Of a DNA stretch of 64,000 nt, positions 23,319 through 35,282 are shown piece by piece. The DNA is taken from positions 27,383,521 through 27,447,520 of the forward strand of contig CATQJL010000001.1 of NCBI GenBank assembly GCA_958299035.1, in the 5' to 3' direction. The translations under genes were made by a program, and so were the position numbers. This DNA is from Cylicocyclus nassatus (taxonomy: Eukaryota; Nematoda; Chromadorea; Rhabditida; Strongylidae). The notes below the pieces were generated by a model that was not told the DNA's origin, ran no database searches, and saw only the letters and a list, made by a program, of their open reading frames with translations. Numbering within the stretch: the stretch's first letter is position 1; each line of letters starts with the position of its first letter.

Positions 23319-23610
23319 ATGTCTGTCGACTTAGATTCGCTACTTGACGAAGCTGAGGCTATGCCCCTTTCCACACCATTGCCATTGCCATCCGATCGCT
23401 CGAGCAGCAAATCGACCAGCTGCTCGGAGCGATTGACATGGTACAGTCGCCAATTGCGTCCTTAGTGGAGCGGAAAGCTCCTCGTCTCCAGTGCATCTTC
23501 TGCTCCCCCGAGCGCCAAGACGGGCATTCCTCCTCACGATGCCGAACATACCAGAATCCAGTAGCCCGCGCCATGCGGGTGGCCTCACTCTCTCTCATCT
23601 TTTTTTGAGA
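23319..23610 (+). pseudogene. Small ORF with a zinc-knuckle motif, 3' of the envelope region
   Basis: ATG at 23319 begins MSVDLDSLLDEAEAM; after a frameshift near 23360 the other frame gives EQQIDQLLGAIDMVQS and then CIFCSPERQDGHSSSRC (about 23491-23541), a C-x2-C-x7-H-x4-C knuckle close to those of BEL gag proteins. A nucleocapsid-like piece this far 3' is unexpected; it may be a duplicated gag fragment or an accessory gene. The frame ends before the 3' LTR. Confidence 0.45.
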
Positions 23611-24019
23611 AATGTCTAAACGCGCCACGACACTAGATGCGAGGTATCATGTCCGTGCTGCGGTAGGGAGCATAACGTGCTCCTTTGTCCCAATAGACAA
23701 AGAACCGACCGCACTCCTACCGCAAGCAAAGGCGCCCGGCATGAATGCCCACTACCAATCCATCTCATCGCCACATCACCCCATCGCCATACCATCCTCC
23801 GCCGCTTCGCCGTATCGCCACATTCCACTATTCCACTATTCTCTGCTGTACTGTTATTATTCTATTTTGCCAATCGACGAGCCAGCCATACCGTCAGCCA
23901 CACCGCCAGCCACACATGTCGACGAGCCAGCTACCCAGCCGCCACAAGAACCAGCCACCCAGCCGGCGCAAAAAAAACAAGTTTTAAATTTTTTGTTGAT
24001 TGTCATGTCGTTGAGTTCA

Positions 24020-24268
24020 TGTTGGTAAATCAAAATTCATCGTTTTACGCCCCCGGCAATGTCATCGTGTAAATGGCCAAGCTAAGAGATCACTATGCAG
24101 TTGACTTTTTACGGGGCCATAAAGCATGATGTTCGGTTAACCGCTACATGCGGCATAAAAAGCCGGGTGGCGCTAGATAAGGACTTCTCGTCTTCATCCT
24201 TTGCTCTTACCTTTCTCGGTCATTCAACTTGTTAATAAAACTATCCACTGAACCATCTGTTCTTAACA
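24020..24268 (+). repeat. 3' LTR of the BEL/Pao element
   Basis: TGTTGGTAAATC to TTAACA, sharing the same ordered blocks as the 5' LTR (GGTTAACCGCTACATGCG, GGCGCTAGATAAGGACTTCT, TAATAAAACTATCCACTG). It is about 34 bp longer than the 5' LTR, the difference lying in its first third. Confidence 0.75.
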
Positions 24269-24654
24269 ATATTGTCGCAAGGAAAATTATGCAAGAATAG
24301 GAAGTCTCATCTGCCCAATGATGGATGCATGTTCACTGAAAAAAAAATCGAATTATATCTTCTTTTATTGAAAGGCATAATAGAAAGTAATGAAGCATGT
24401 ATCCTGAGTTCGGAGCTTTCCATTTACATGCGAAGTTTGTAAAATGTCTTTCCGTTTTAAAAATGAAGCAATCATTTCACAAAACTGGCTAATATCGTAG
24501 CTAGATAAAATTTCTCATATCTCTCGCAGAATAGCTCAAAAACCAAAAAATAAAGAGACAGTCTACGTCGATTCCGTGCTCTCAGCTATAGAACGGTATA
24601 TAATCTATTGATGCATAAAGCCGTCGCGCTCCAAAGTTTGCTCCGGCGACCCAT
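24269..24654. other. Intergenic DNA
   Basis: No gene supported. Near 24555-24600 lies a line (GTCTACGTCGATTCCGTGCT) related to blocks near 25800 and 30560. Confidence 0.4.
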
Positions 24655-24657
24655 AAG

Positions 24658-25404
24658 GGTTCCTTCATACTACGCCGCGTACGCCACGTACGCCGCGTAC
24701 GCCGTGCACGCAGCGTACGCCGCGCACGCAGCGTACGCCGCTGCAGCGCAGTGGAAATATGCTCACGGCAGCAGAGCTCCACTTTTTTGATGTATCTCTA
24801 TATTTGCTGCACGTTCAATAGTGTTTCGTCTTTCAATAGTGTTCCTTCACATTATGCATCTTCCTCTCTTTTGCTTTGTTTATCCTGTTTATCCTTTGTC
24901 TATATCAATCATTGATGGAATGACTTAGGTTATTGTGCTCTCTCTACTTTCGAGTTTCGCATTTTGTATCGTAACTGACTGCACATTGCGTCATCTGGTT
25001 TATATTGGTAGTATATGGTTTGTAAGGTTGTATGTTGTATCTGGTTGTATATTTCCGCTGTTAACATTTCCTTACAAACACATCACTGGATGAAAAGGAT
25101 TTCTCTTCTTCATACTGTTAGACTGCAATTGCAAATTTAATGCGCCGTTGTTGCCGCAGTCTGTTTTCTTCGCTCACAAAACACCATTCAAGTTTCGGCG
25201 CTGACTTCACAGTTCACAAGGTTTACGTATCTGGGGTCAAAGCTGTATAGAGATAAATGATGAAATGACGCTCGTAATAATAAGCAGTTATAGAGATACA
25301 TAAAAAAGTGGAGCTGTACTGCCGTGAGCATATTTTCATTGCGCTGCAGCGGCGTACGCGGCGTACGTGGCGCACTCGGCGTACGGCGTAGTATGAAGGA
25401 ACCC
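24658..25404. mobile_element. CGTACG-rich element with AGGGTTCCTTCATACTACG ends
   Basis: AGGGTTCCTTCATACTACG at 24658 is mirrored by CGTAGTATGAAGGAACCCT ending at 25404. Next to each end are GCGTACGCCG units and then CGCTGCAGCGCA...TGGAGCT blocks, again mirrored (24658-24820 and 25285-25404). About 460 bp of unrelated AT-rich DNA lies between the arms. It resembles the MITEs at 11360 and 22408 in its core but has different termini. Confidence 0.65.
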
Positions 25405-26751
25405 TAAAAGCCAAGCCATTGAGGGGCAGGGATAAAGCAGTCTAATAATAAGTATTTCTACCCCATTTTTGAGGAGCCACAGGTTTTGCATCTAACAAGC
25501 TAAACACCGTTAGAAAGCTAGGGGACCGTCTTTTTTCCCTAAAGCCTTTCTGCTCGGAGGTGCACGGCATCTGAAAACATGCGTACTTTTGGGAGGAAGT
25601 TTTAGGCAAAGAACGATTGAAGACGCCTAATTGTCTAATTGTGTTACAGACAAAGACTTTGCCGATAAATAGAGCATCCCGTTTTTTCTAGCTTTCCTTT
25701 TCCTTTCGGAAATGGAGCGCGAAGTGATTGCACAAATCAGCTGATTCTCCAGCCGAATGAAAATCTATATATGTGATTTAGAGGAGGGCTGAAAAAAGAG
25801 ACGATCTACGTTTATTTTACATGCTCCAAGCTTTTGAATGGTATATCGATTGATGAGACATAAAACTTTCTTAAATCGAAAAGTCTCTGTTCGATGAGCT
25901 TTCAAACCAAAGCATTGAGAAGTTCCATATTACACCTCTGTACCACTTTTTTTTCTTTGCACAACCCAGTCCCACTCGGCATGTAAGCTTACGCAGCATT
26001 CACCTAAAGGCCCAGTTACCCTCTTTACTTTTTTAGGTCGGAATTAGCCGAAATCCCCTCCACCTGGGGGAAAACCTGCTCCCCCTATCGTACCTATGGT
26101 TCCGACCATAGGTGCGACAAGGGGAGCCGGGCTCTCCCCAGGTGAAGGGAGTCTCGGCCGTTTCCTACCTTCCAGGGTGAAGGGGGTATGTGAGCCTGGG
26201 GAGAGGGAGGAGGGACAGAGTAAAGGTAAAAAGGTGGTATGAAGAGCTCTAATTTGTAACTTATTTAGGTAATGCTTGCGATAGGGCAGAATAAGGAGGA
26301 GCGTTACAAATTTATCTGAACAAAGTTTGTCATGTATTAGCAATATGTTGCGCTAATGTATCTTACATAAGTGAAGTTCGAATATTATTGACTTTATGAA
26401 GACCTGGACTCCTGTTTCATTGTATCAACAAAAACGAAAGCAATAAGGTTTATCCCAAAAGATGTACAAGTTAGGAACAACTTACAATTCCTGCACATCA
26501 TCATCAACAATATTCACTATCGCTAACGTCAGAGACAACTCAAAGACAACAAGTTCGCTGCCTGAAAGATCTTCTTCTTCCTCCAAAAGGTCATTGAAGT
26601 AGAAGTAGAATTGCGTGGAAAAGCGTTCTGAGTCAAAAATGGATTTGGAACATTATTCTTTTTAAGCGCTTTTGTGATTTTTCCTGGCCCTTTGGTAGCA
26701 CCAGAAAAGTGAGCAGGTAGGTGACCAGTTTCTTCATATCATCTTTTAGAG
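25405..26751. other. Intergenic DNA with GTGAAGG low-complexity block
   Basis: 26050-26230 is G/C-rich with CCTATGGTTCCGACCATAGG and GGTGAAGGGAG-like lines shared with 31010-31110, 13490 and 1770. A 99-codon minus-strand frame crossing it (26044-26343) follows the repeat and is not convincing. Nothing else recognised. Confidence 0.4.
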
Positions 26752-27420
26752 TCATACGGTGACAGCCTGTCTGGACCACTTATAGAAATCCTTTAAATGA
26801 AGTTTTTTAGACAATATGTTTAGTAGAAGGTTGACAAACCTTAAGTAATTGCTCAGATGCTCCACCGCTGTAACTTCTGCATTGTGTTCTAATAACAGAG
26901 TAAATCCCCTCTCCAACTCTGCCGTGCTAGTCGGAATGGAAGCTACCTTTGCTAGTAAGTCCATCAGATTTTTGCGGTAACTACTGGGGAAAGAGCCAGA
27001 TAGCATATGCTTTCGCAACACAGGAAGGAAATATTGCATGCTTTTTGGACCTTATCAAACTCTGGCTTCACCTCCTCTGGCATACGTCATGTTAGCTGAC
27101 GAGAAAGCTGCTACTTCTTCTTCAACAGCTTCTGCGGAATAGCCGAAAAAAGTAGATACTATTCTGCGCGTTGGTTTTTTTTCCAATATCATAGGTCATA
27201 ATGCCACAAGGCAAAAAACTTCCAGCAGCATAAAGCACAGAGTTGGGTTCGTAATCCAATCGGGATCTAGGCAATAGCTATGCTTTGTAATAACACCTTC
27301 CTTTTGTTCATATTCATGTTCGTGAATTTAGCAGCCTTGAAATCTTCAGCAACTAGATCAGCAATGGACTTTCTGGACATTTCCTCATTAAAACTAGGCA
27401 ATCTGCTTGGATTCCTTATG
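26752..27420 (-). pseudogene. hAT-family transposase relic (C-terminal dimerisation region)
   Basis: The minus-strand frame 26752-27039 contains VASIPTSTAELERGFT, the hATC dimerisation signature (IP-x-S/T-x-x-x-ER-x-F). Upstream on the minus strand, near 27060-27090, is RMPEEVKPEFDKV and near 27340-27400 EEMSRKSIADLVAEDF, separated by stops and frameshifts. A whole protein would be several hundred residues; only broken C-terminal parts remain. It is unlikely to be the source of the 37.4 kb hAT-type element, which shows no shared sequence by eye. Confidence 0.7.
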
Positions 27421-27422
27421 TA

Positions 27423-28446
27423 TTAGGTCGTTCCGAAAGTAATGTCGCTTTTTTCAATTGAACGCTACATTTCGTGGAAGCAACGTTTCTAGGAGATCTT
27501 GGTAGCATTCGATGCAGCATTTCATCCTCTTTCCAATGGCTATAATTTCACTGCAGAATACTCGATGAGCTTTCAAAAAATTACTAAAATCTCCAACCCA
27601 TGCTTTTTGGGAAGGTCAAGTTTCACAATTTTTCTAATTTTTTGTAATAATTCCCGGAAGGAGTCCAAGTAATGGATGGATAGAGCAAACCCTATAGGAA
27701 ACGGTGCTATTTATTTCTGCTCTCCGTATCTCGTCATAATTTTTGTAGAGATTTTTCAATGAAGTCACCGAATTTTTGCAGGCTTGTCTCAAACACATAT
27801 GCACCAAACACCAATAAACTTTCGGATTCTGAAACCTACAAAGGTGGATTATGGTTTAACACTAATTTTACAAAGCATGTGAGCATTTACCGCTTCAGAT
27901 TAGCAACTTTCGAAAATTCCGGGTACAACCTGGGGCGCCCTGGAAAACCTGAATTATGATGATTTTGTCCCGGAAAACTCAATGAATCAGAAATAAAAAA
28001 AAACTGGTGGAAAGAGGAGAAAAAGCTGCATCGAATGACACCCGAGTCGCTTGCCGGTTGTTGTTCTGTGAGGTCTGAGTTGACCAAATATGGGATTTGA
28101 TAGCACTGAAAAATTGGTTCTACAAGCTCCAAGAAGCAAGCTAAGGAAAAGAAAAAAATTGTTTTGTATCGTATAGGGTTTGCTCTATTTATCTGCTACT
28201 TGAACATCTTCGGGGAATCAGTACAAAAATTAAGAAAAATAGCCGAACTTGACCATGACAAAAAGCATAAGTCGCAGGTTTTAGTAATTTTTTTGAGAGC
28301 TTATTGAATATTATGCAATGAGATTACAACCATTAGAAAGAGGATGAAATTCTGCATCGACTGATCCCAAGAGCTCTTGAAAATCTTAGTTCCACGAAAT
28401 GTGGCGTTCATTTGAAAAAAGCGACATTACTTTTGGAACGACCTAA
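27423..28446. mobile_element. Mariner-type palindromic element (TTAGGTCGTTCC ends), copy 1
   Basis: TTAGGTCGTTCCGAAAGTAA at 27423 is mirrored at 28446, with TA on both sides (27421-27422 and 28447-28448). The arms continue about 300 bp, e.g. GAGCAAACCCTATAGG near 27682 against ATAGGGTTTGCTC near 28172. The ~430 bp centre is not palindromic and has no transposase. A second, decayed copy is at 54184-55195. Confidence 0.85.
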
Positions 28447-28459
28447 TAGGAAACCAGAG

Positions 28460-29332
28460 GCCCGTAGTAAAGCTCGATCAGTTGAGGTAAACTCAACTTA
28501 TCCCATCAGTTCACCTTAGGTGAGGTGAACTGATCACCGTCCACGTTCCCATGCTATAAAATGGTCAAGTCAACTGATAGTTGACCATCTGTCCACCTGC
28601 CGCAGTCAACTCTTCCACATCAGTTCACGTTCAAGTCACCTCAACGTGAACGGATGTTAGAGTGATCTAAATAGTGTGTAGAAGAGGAGACGCAGACAAG
28701 AGGTGACTGCATCTAACATAAGTTGCTCCTGAGTAACTTACGATACACACAACTTTGCCAAAAAATGCAGAAAAAATCGGCGCAAAACTGCACAATACCG
28801 GCGCCCGAAAAGGGAAGGATCGATGAACAGCTGACTTTGGCGACAAAAACAAGGATAAAAGTTTTCTTCTTTTTTTGCAGAGCAATCTTAGTTTCTTGTA
28901 AAAACTACTTTAGAAGAAAATCTACTTATTTATTACGTTTTATTTATGTTCCAAAAATTTCAGTTTTTCATGAATTCTCCGTCAAAATATGTCAGTTTTG
29001 TTTTATCTGTCCATTTGCTAAGTGATATCCTTGTTAGCGGTCATCATCGATTTTTTTCGACAGTGGCCGCTATCAAAGATTGTCCGGCGATGCAGCAAAA
29101 GTTGTGGCGCTAGCCGGTGTCGAACCACGACCGCGCGCGTGTGATTCCAATCGCTTATCCGTTTGACCAGACCAGCTCAAGTGCCCACTTTTTCAAAAAT
29201 GCACCTGATTATAATGTCCAGGAAGTGATCCGCATCCAGATCAATAGCTCGCCAGATGCTGGACTGAAGCGCGATGACCTCAACTCCGGTCCGCGTCGAG
29301 AGAGATGCCCGGATGGGGGGTTTACTACGGGC
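28460..29332. mobile_element. GCCCGTAGTAAA-ended DNA element with tRNA-like segment, copy 2
   Basis: Inverted relative to 18357-19202. It starts GCCCGTAGTAAAGC, ends TTTACTACGGGC, and CAGAG (5 bp) occurs on each side (28455-28459, 29333-29337). It contains the same GTTCACCTTAGGTGAGGTG and CAGTTCACGTTCAAG hairpin blocks, and the same tRNA-like stretch on the minus strand. An open frame on the minus strand (29177-29524) crosses the border and has no domain. Confidence 0.8.
29109..29176 (-). ncRNA. tRNA-like sequence, second copy
   Basis: On the minus strand: GCTGGTC at the 5' side, A box TGGTCAAACGG, B box GGTTCGACACC, then GGCTAGC. The length (68 nt) and spacing equal those of 18513-18580. 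The acceptor-like pairing is preserved although bases differ (T-G in copy 1 is C-G here), which hints at former constraint. Confidence 0.5.
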
Positions 29333-31670
29333 CAGAGAGTTTCGCTCAATTGTCAACTCTGTATCAATGTCGACAACGTTTTCGTCGGCGTAAGATTCTT
29401 CTTCTGCCTCGCTGTTGAACTGGAACACATGCGAGTCATCTGCGATTTTGTAAAGTATTCTGCCTGCCGTTTCCTCTTCAAACTGCCAACCTTTCCAAAA
29501 CCTTGAAAGATATTTCAATAACATGTTGTTTTTCTGAATGCCTCAAAGTTTTTGATTCATTAAAACCAACCATTCCCTACAATTAGGTGAGTCTAGGGCG
29601 TTTCCACGAAAGTGGCCTTCTTAAGCACCAGGTTTACAGAGTATAGATTCCAGAAATGGGCGGGTTTTTGTGTGAAGGTGTGGAAATCCACCAATTTCCC
29701 ATAGTTTTCTTGAGTGCGCCGTCGGGGTCAGTTTGGGCTTTCCAGATTGTTATGATTCGTCCTTAGAAAAGCAAAAAATCACTGGAATTACTGGCTTAGT
29801 GGAGGGAACACCTGTGCATGCATTACTTGACAAAGTGCCGATCTCTCCTAGCACTTGTAACTGGTATACAATGTATCTGTAGAACTTCAAGGATTTGATG
29901 ACGGCAAGAACGCTGCTGCTGTCAAGCGTTCTTTACTGGTAAGATTCGTAGACTTCGATATTTCTTTCCAAGACAAGCCACACATGGTTGTACATTTTCA
30001 AGAAGCTGTGGATACGGTCTGAAATATTGAATGTTTTTATGGAAAAGCAAGAAGATTCTATACTAACTTTCTTCTGACGAAGTCAACCTCATCGCGATTA
30101 TCCGTTTCAAGTTGATGAAGCGTTCATTAGCTATTAGCTTGCTCCACCTCGCTTTTACAATGTGTTGGCTTCTATGGGTCACCGGAGCAAGTGCTTTTTG
30201 GAGCCGGGAAGCAAAAAATCCCAACATGCTTTAAACCATTCGAAAGCTGAGACCATGGAAAATTGACGTAGACCGTCGCCTTTATTCTGGGTCTTCTGTG
30301 CCGCGAGATATGAAAAATTTTATTTACTTTAAAAATCAACTGATTTTTTGTCCTCACTTTCTGCTCTCCAAATGAATGCTACAAAAAAGGCGACGGTCTA
30401 CTTTTGTTAATGAAGACTTGCTCTGCAACACAGATAGATAATCAGCAGTGATTAGGTCTTCGTTTGGCAGAATTCTGCTGTTGAATATGCACATGTTTTC
30501 GGATAAAATGCGGTGTATCTCTCGGTAGAGGAAGGCTAGAAAGAAGTCGATGGTCTAGGTCGAATCCACTTTTCCTTTTTTGAATGGTATATAGATTGCT
30601 GGGCGAAAAAACTTGCCAATTTCGAAAAATGGGTTGGAATATTTACTATTAGTTTGCTTCACCCGGCTCCACCAACGTATTGGCTTTTATCGGTCACCGG
30701 AGCAAGTGCTTTTTAAAACCGGGAAGCAAAAGCCCTAATATGCTTTATAAATACCATTCGAATGCTGAGACCAGGAAGAATCGACATAGACCGTTGGCTT
30801 TTTCTAGGTCTTCTGTGCTGTGAGATATGAGGATATTTATGAACGCTCGGAAAAAGATTGTGCTTCTGTAGCTTTTTTTGATAAATAAATAATGTGAGTA
30901 AATATAAATACCGTTTCTTTCATAAATTTATGAGTGTACTTGATGTTTGAGGTACTTAGCTTGCAAAAACATTAGGTAACGGTTTTATTTTATAATCTCA
31001 GTGTACCAATCTCAGCCCAGGTGAAGGGGATCATCCGGAGTTTGGCCTCAAAGTGAAGGGGGTAAGATCCATCACTCCCCCTATCGCAACTATGGTTCCA
31101 ACCCTGAAGCAAGGGATTTTTTCAATTCTGGTGCGAGTGATTCGACTGTGCTGCATTTGATACGCATAGTGCCAATAGGTTTTCTAAAGAAGTTATGAGC
31201 GTTTGAATGTCCAAATTTGTCAAGCATTGAGTGGCTTAAAGTCAATGAAAAGCTCTATAACAATATCTATGCGATTTCCACCGGTATTATTCCTTCCTTG
31301 CAAACAATACACTCGATACAAACAATTTTTCGCTTTCCGGTATTTTTGTACAGCTTTTCGCCAATATTGGGCCACTTAAATCTCAACAAATTTTGACATT
31401 CAAACGCTGATTACTTCTTTCGAAAACTTGTTCCGCACAAAAGGAAAACAGATTTGGAATCAGCGTTTGAAGCGGGTCTACAGATATACATCCTGCAGCA
31501 AGTAGCTGAAATGACTTTCAAACTCTGTAAGTTGCATATCACAAGGTGGAAGTGATTCAGAGAATTCAGTGTGCTTCAGATAAAGCAAGGTTAAAAAGCT
31601 GTCAAGGGCGCGCTTATTGAGAAAAGAAAACGAAAAGAACAGCATTTTGAGTAGCTCTTTCGCGTCCAGA
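29333..31670. other. Intergenic DNA with a direct repeat
   Basis: 30176-30310 and 30696-30835 are diverged direct repeats (shared TCACCGGAGCAAGTGCTTTT and GCTGAGACCA blocks, then TTCTGTGCYGYGAGATATG). 31010-31110 repeats the GGTGAAGGGG low-complexity family. No gene supported. Confidence 0.5.
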
Positions 31671-33763
31671 GGCCGTATTCATCATTAAAGCTAAGATAAA
31701 TTCTACCTTGAGGTAGATTTTACCACAAGGTACATTGCACCTTGAGCGATTCGTATTCATCGATGTACCTTGAGGTAAATTCTACCTTTGCCAGTCTGCT
31801 ATACAGTGACGTTTATTCCGACCACGCTGTGAGTCTAAGCGGTGCATCAAGTTTTTTATTGCCAATAGACTTTTGCTAGGACAAAATTTGTTACTAATTG
31901 TGTCCTTCGGGCCCGAAATGACATGTTTTGACAGGGAGACGGTTCGAAGTACCCTTACATGTTTGAACACGATAAAATGAAATTGTCTCAGATCTTAAAA
32001 GATCAAAGGGAATTTTTGGCCATTTTCTTTGTTTAAACTACATATTCTGACAAAACATGAGTTCGCACCTCATTTTCGAAACTTATAAGCAGAGGATAGC
32101 AAGTTGCAGTGGCCTCGAAGAAATACGTACAGGGTGTCGCAAAGTCTTTCAGTCTAACTTTGCAACAGTGTAACTTTGTTGAATCCTTTGCATTCGAACC
32201 AAAGTTTGCGAGTGGGTTTGCCGTAAAGATGACATTACTTCAAAAAAATTGGTATTCTCATTGTGCACAAAACACCGGTTTCTCTTCATTGAAGAATTGT
32301 AGAATTAAAACATAAATTCTTGGAATGGTCCTGCCACTTGGAAGGAAAAACTTTTCGGATGCGAGAGCCTGAAAAAAGCTGAAATGTAATACCAATCACT
32401 TTTAGTGGCAGATTTCGGTTATGAGATTGCATTTTTTACCAAAACATCGTTGGATAATCACGCCGGTCACATTATAATCACTGTTTTTTATTGTGCTCAA
32501 AAAATTTACATGAGTTTAGTTTTTGAGTTTGAAAGGTTTTTACCCTGTTTGGTTTTGCATTATTTACCTTTTAGTTGGCCCCTTTCAATCTGAAACGATA
32601 ATTGTTTCGAAAAAAGTAAAAAGAGACCTTGACCGTGCCAATAAATTTAAGCTCGCAGACCTCATTAATTTTTCAGGAGCTTGTGGCTGGCGTGGCGCTT
32701 TTGCATGCTTTCAATGCTTTTCGGCGCTTTTGGACAATTCGGAGTTCTTTTCGGCAGATTTGGCCGTTCTTTAGAAAAAACTGATTTTATTGAACACATC
32801 CTCCCCTGCTTCCAACTAGAATGATGTTATGAGAATAAACCCCACTGCAATGCAACTCACCTTTAGATGTACCTCAAGGTAGAATTCACCTCAAGGTATA
32901 ATTTTCGTATCCATCAAAGTTTTTCTTTGAAGGTTAGATTTACCTGTGCCAGCATGATAAGGACTGACGTATATCAGGGGCATGGCATGACGTACTTGCG
33001 ATGAATTGCTTTTTATGTATCCGCATGATATTTGCACAAGAAACTTCTTGCCTTTAGGGTTCAAAACGCTGCAGTTACTGATTTCGAAACGTTTTGTCTA
33101 CTTGATCGACATCTTAGGCTCTAAGGGTTTTAATCTGACGAGTTAATTGTTTTTACGTTTTATTTTAGATCCGTAGCATTCATTCTCCAATAATAAAATC
33201 TGCCTGTCTGGAGGTGTTTTCCTTGTTCAGTCGCCTAGCAAAATCGTGACAATTGGTTCCTGATTTCTGACATATTATTTTGATTTTTCAGCCAAGGTGG
33301 GAAGTTTTTACTTGCTTTTTAATGATGGAACATCGATTCTGGAGGTGCGCAAGAATTTAATTGTTTTCGCGTCGTACTTTGGCGTCTCTCCACTTTATTT
33401 GAATTGATACTTAAAAAATGTTCGTAGAGCTTTTTATAGCAAATATAAGCTTGTGATGGCAGATTAGGCTAAAATATACCAGTTTTCCGCTTACAGATTA
33501 AACTTCCTAGTATTACATGCTGCTTAAGCACATATGTATGTTGATAGAAAAGGAAGAGTAAAGGTGTCAAGAATTTGGTGAGCCAGCAACAGTTAATTGA
33601 TTTTTGCATTCAAAGGCCAACTTTTTCGTCGCGCTGAAGACCTCGCCCGATTATCTTAGGCAACAAAATTTAGCATCTGAAATATAAGATTAGCGGTTAA
33701 GAAGTATCAATATCGAGGATTAGCATACACATTTGAAGACCGCGAACGAAGTGGTTCTAAATA
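31671..33763. other. DNA containing ACCTTGAGGTAAA repeats; left Harbinger-like end
   Basis: GGCCGTATTCATCATT at 31671 is followed by several ACCTTGAGGTAAATTCTACC-like lines (31700-31790, 32870-32900). The mirrored end AATGATGAATACGGCC lies far away at 41046-41061. These ends resemble PIF/Harbinger-type termini, from general knowledge. Open frames at 32109-32315 and 32405-32774 have no domain. Confidence 0.45.
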
Positions 33764-35282
33764 AAATACCGCTCATAATTCGTCAAAAAAGTCGCCGGAC
33801 TGCGGCGCACTCCGCCACACTCCGCCACAGTGCGCCGGAGTGTGGAAGAGTGCGCCGAGTGTGGCAGAGTGCGCCACACTCCGCCGCAGTGCGCCGGAAT
33901 GATCGTCGATTTAGCCATATCTCGCTACAGAATGGACGAATTCTGAATCCGAGGATACCGTTCGATTCAGCTCGACGAGACGCATCATCTTATATATGAA
34001 GCTGAACGTCTGTTTGTCTGTTTGTCTGTACGTATGTTCCGAGTAGAAAAATCCATTTCTGAACCGATCCGTACCAAACTTGGCAAACATACACTTCGGG
34101 CACCGGCGGGTGTCATAGGCTACTTTTCGTCATCGATCGATATCGATTTTATCGATTTTATCGATTTTTTGCAAAGTTTGAGCTACGGGGCTGGGAGTTT
34201 GCACAATCACAATGGTAATCGAGCATGGGGATTCCGAATACAATATTAGTTTTCAGATTATCGATTATTATTTTGGTTGAGTTCAGTGTGCTGATAACAG
34301 TATTACCATTGATCTGTCGCTGATGACACATAGACAGTATACTTTAGGAGTACTGTAGAGAGCCACTCTGATCGAATTTGTTCTAAGATCTGCTCAAGAT
34401 CACAATACCGCGCACAGAATGCCAAAATTTCCGTGAGCTTCGCGGAATTCCGGGATTTCCACCAAAGTGCGCGATAATCAGGGAAGTTCGCGCATTTCAG
34501 GATCCGCGAAACCATGCGAATCACGCAGAATACGCAACGCCATAACTTCCTTCGAAATGGATATATTCCGAATCCAGAAGCAGCATTGTGTTCAGATCGT
34601 CGAGGCAAATATTTTGATATACAGTATGCTCTCGATATTCCATTTCCAGTTTTTTCAAATTTTTTCTGTGGAGGTCTTTTCGCAAGGATGTAACGCAGCG
34701 TCTGTGTAACATAAAAGATTCCAGTAAGAACTGTTCGATAGTAGTGTCCTTGTAGGTTATCGTGCGTTCAAGAGTAGCTGCAAACTGTCTCCCAAAAGAG
34801 ACAGAAGCGTTGGTGAATTTTGGAAAAATCACGCGTTTCTAAATTCTACTCGCCGTAACTTCCTTCGGAATGAACATATTCTGAATCCGAAGAAAGCTTT
34901 GTGCTCAGTTCATCAAGGCAAGTCTTTCGATATATTGCGTATCCTTGATATTCCGATTTCAATATTCTCAGATCTTTCTGTAGACGTCTTTTCGCGAAGG
35001 TGTAAAGCAGCGCGCATTGCCCGTAGTAGAGTCCAGCAAAGACATTTCGATAGTACTTTTTCTGTAGATTACGTAGCGCTAAAAAGTAGTCACAGGCATC
35101 TTTCCAATGGAGGTAGAAGGGCTGGTAAATCGTAAAAAAAATCTTATTGTCCCAAATTCTACTCGTCGCAACCCTAGAATACGAGGCTATCTTGCTAAGC
35201 ACACATGTGAGTTTTGTAATCACCAGGTCGGATAACCCCTATGAACAAGTTTTCCGAGATGTTCGGGTGATTTCATTTTTTC

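Larger units (their letters stand above)
14030..24268 (+). mobile_element. Degenerate BEL/Pao-type LTR retrotransposon with envelope-like remnants
   Basis: Two related LTRs (14030-14244, 24020-24268) bracket gag, integrase and envelope-like remnants in that order, all on the plus strand. The protease, reverse transcriptase and RNase H expected between gag and integrase are absent: gag knuckles end near 15830 and the integrase begins near 15950. Three foreign DNA elements are nested inside (18357-19202, 20774-21601, 22408-22537), which accounts for about 1.8 kb. The LTRs differ clearly from each other, so this is an old, inactive copy. No matching target duplication is visible outside the LTRs. 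Confidence 0.8.
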
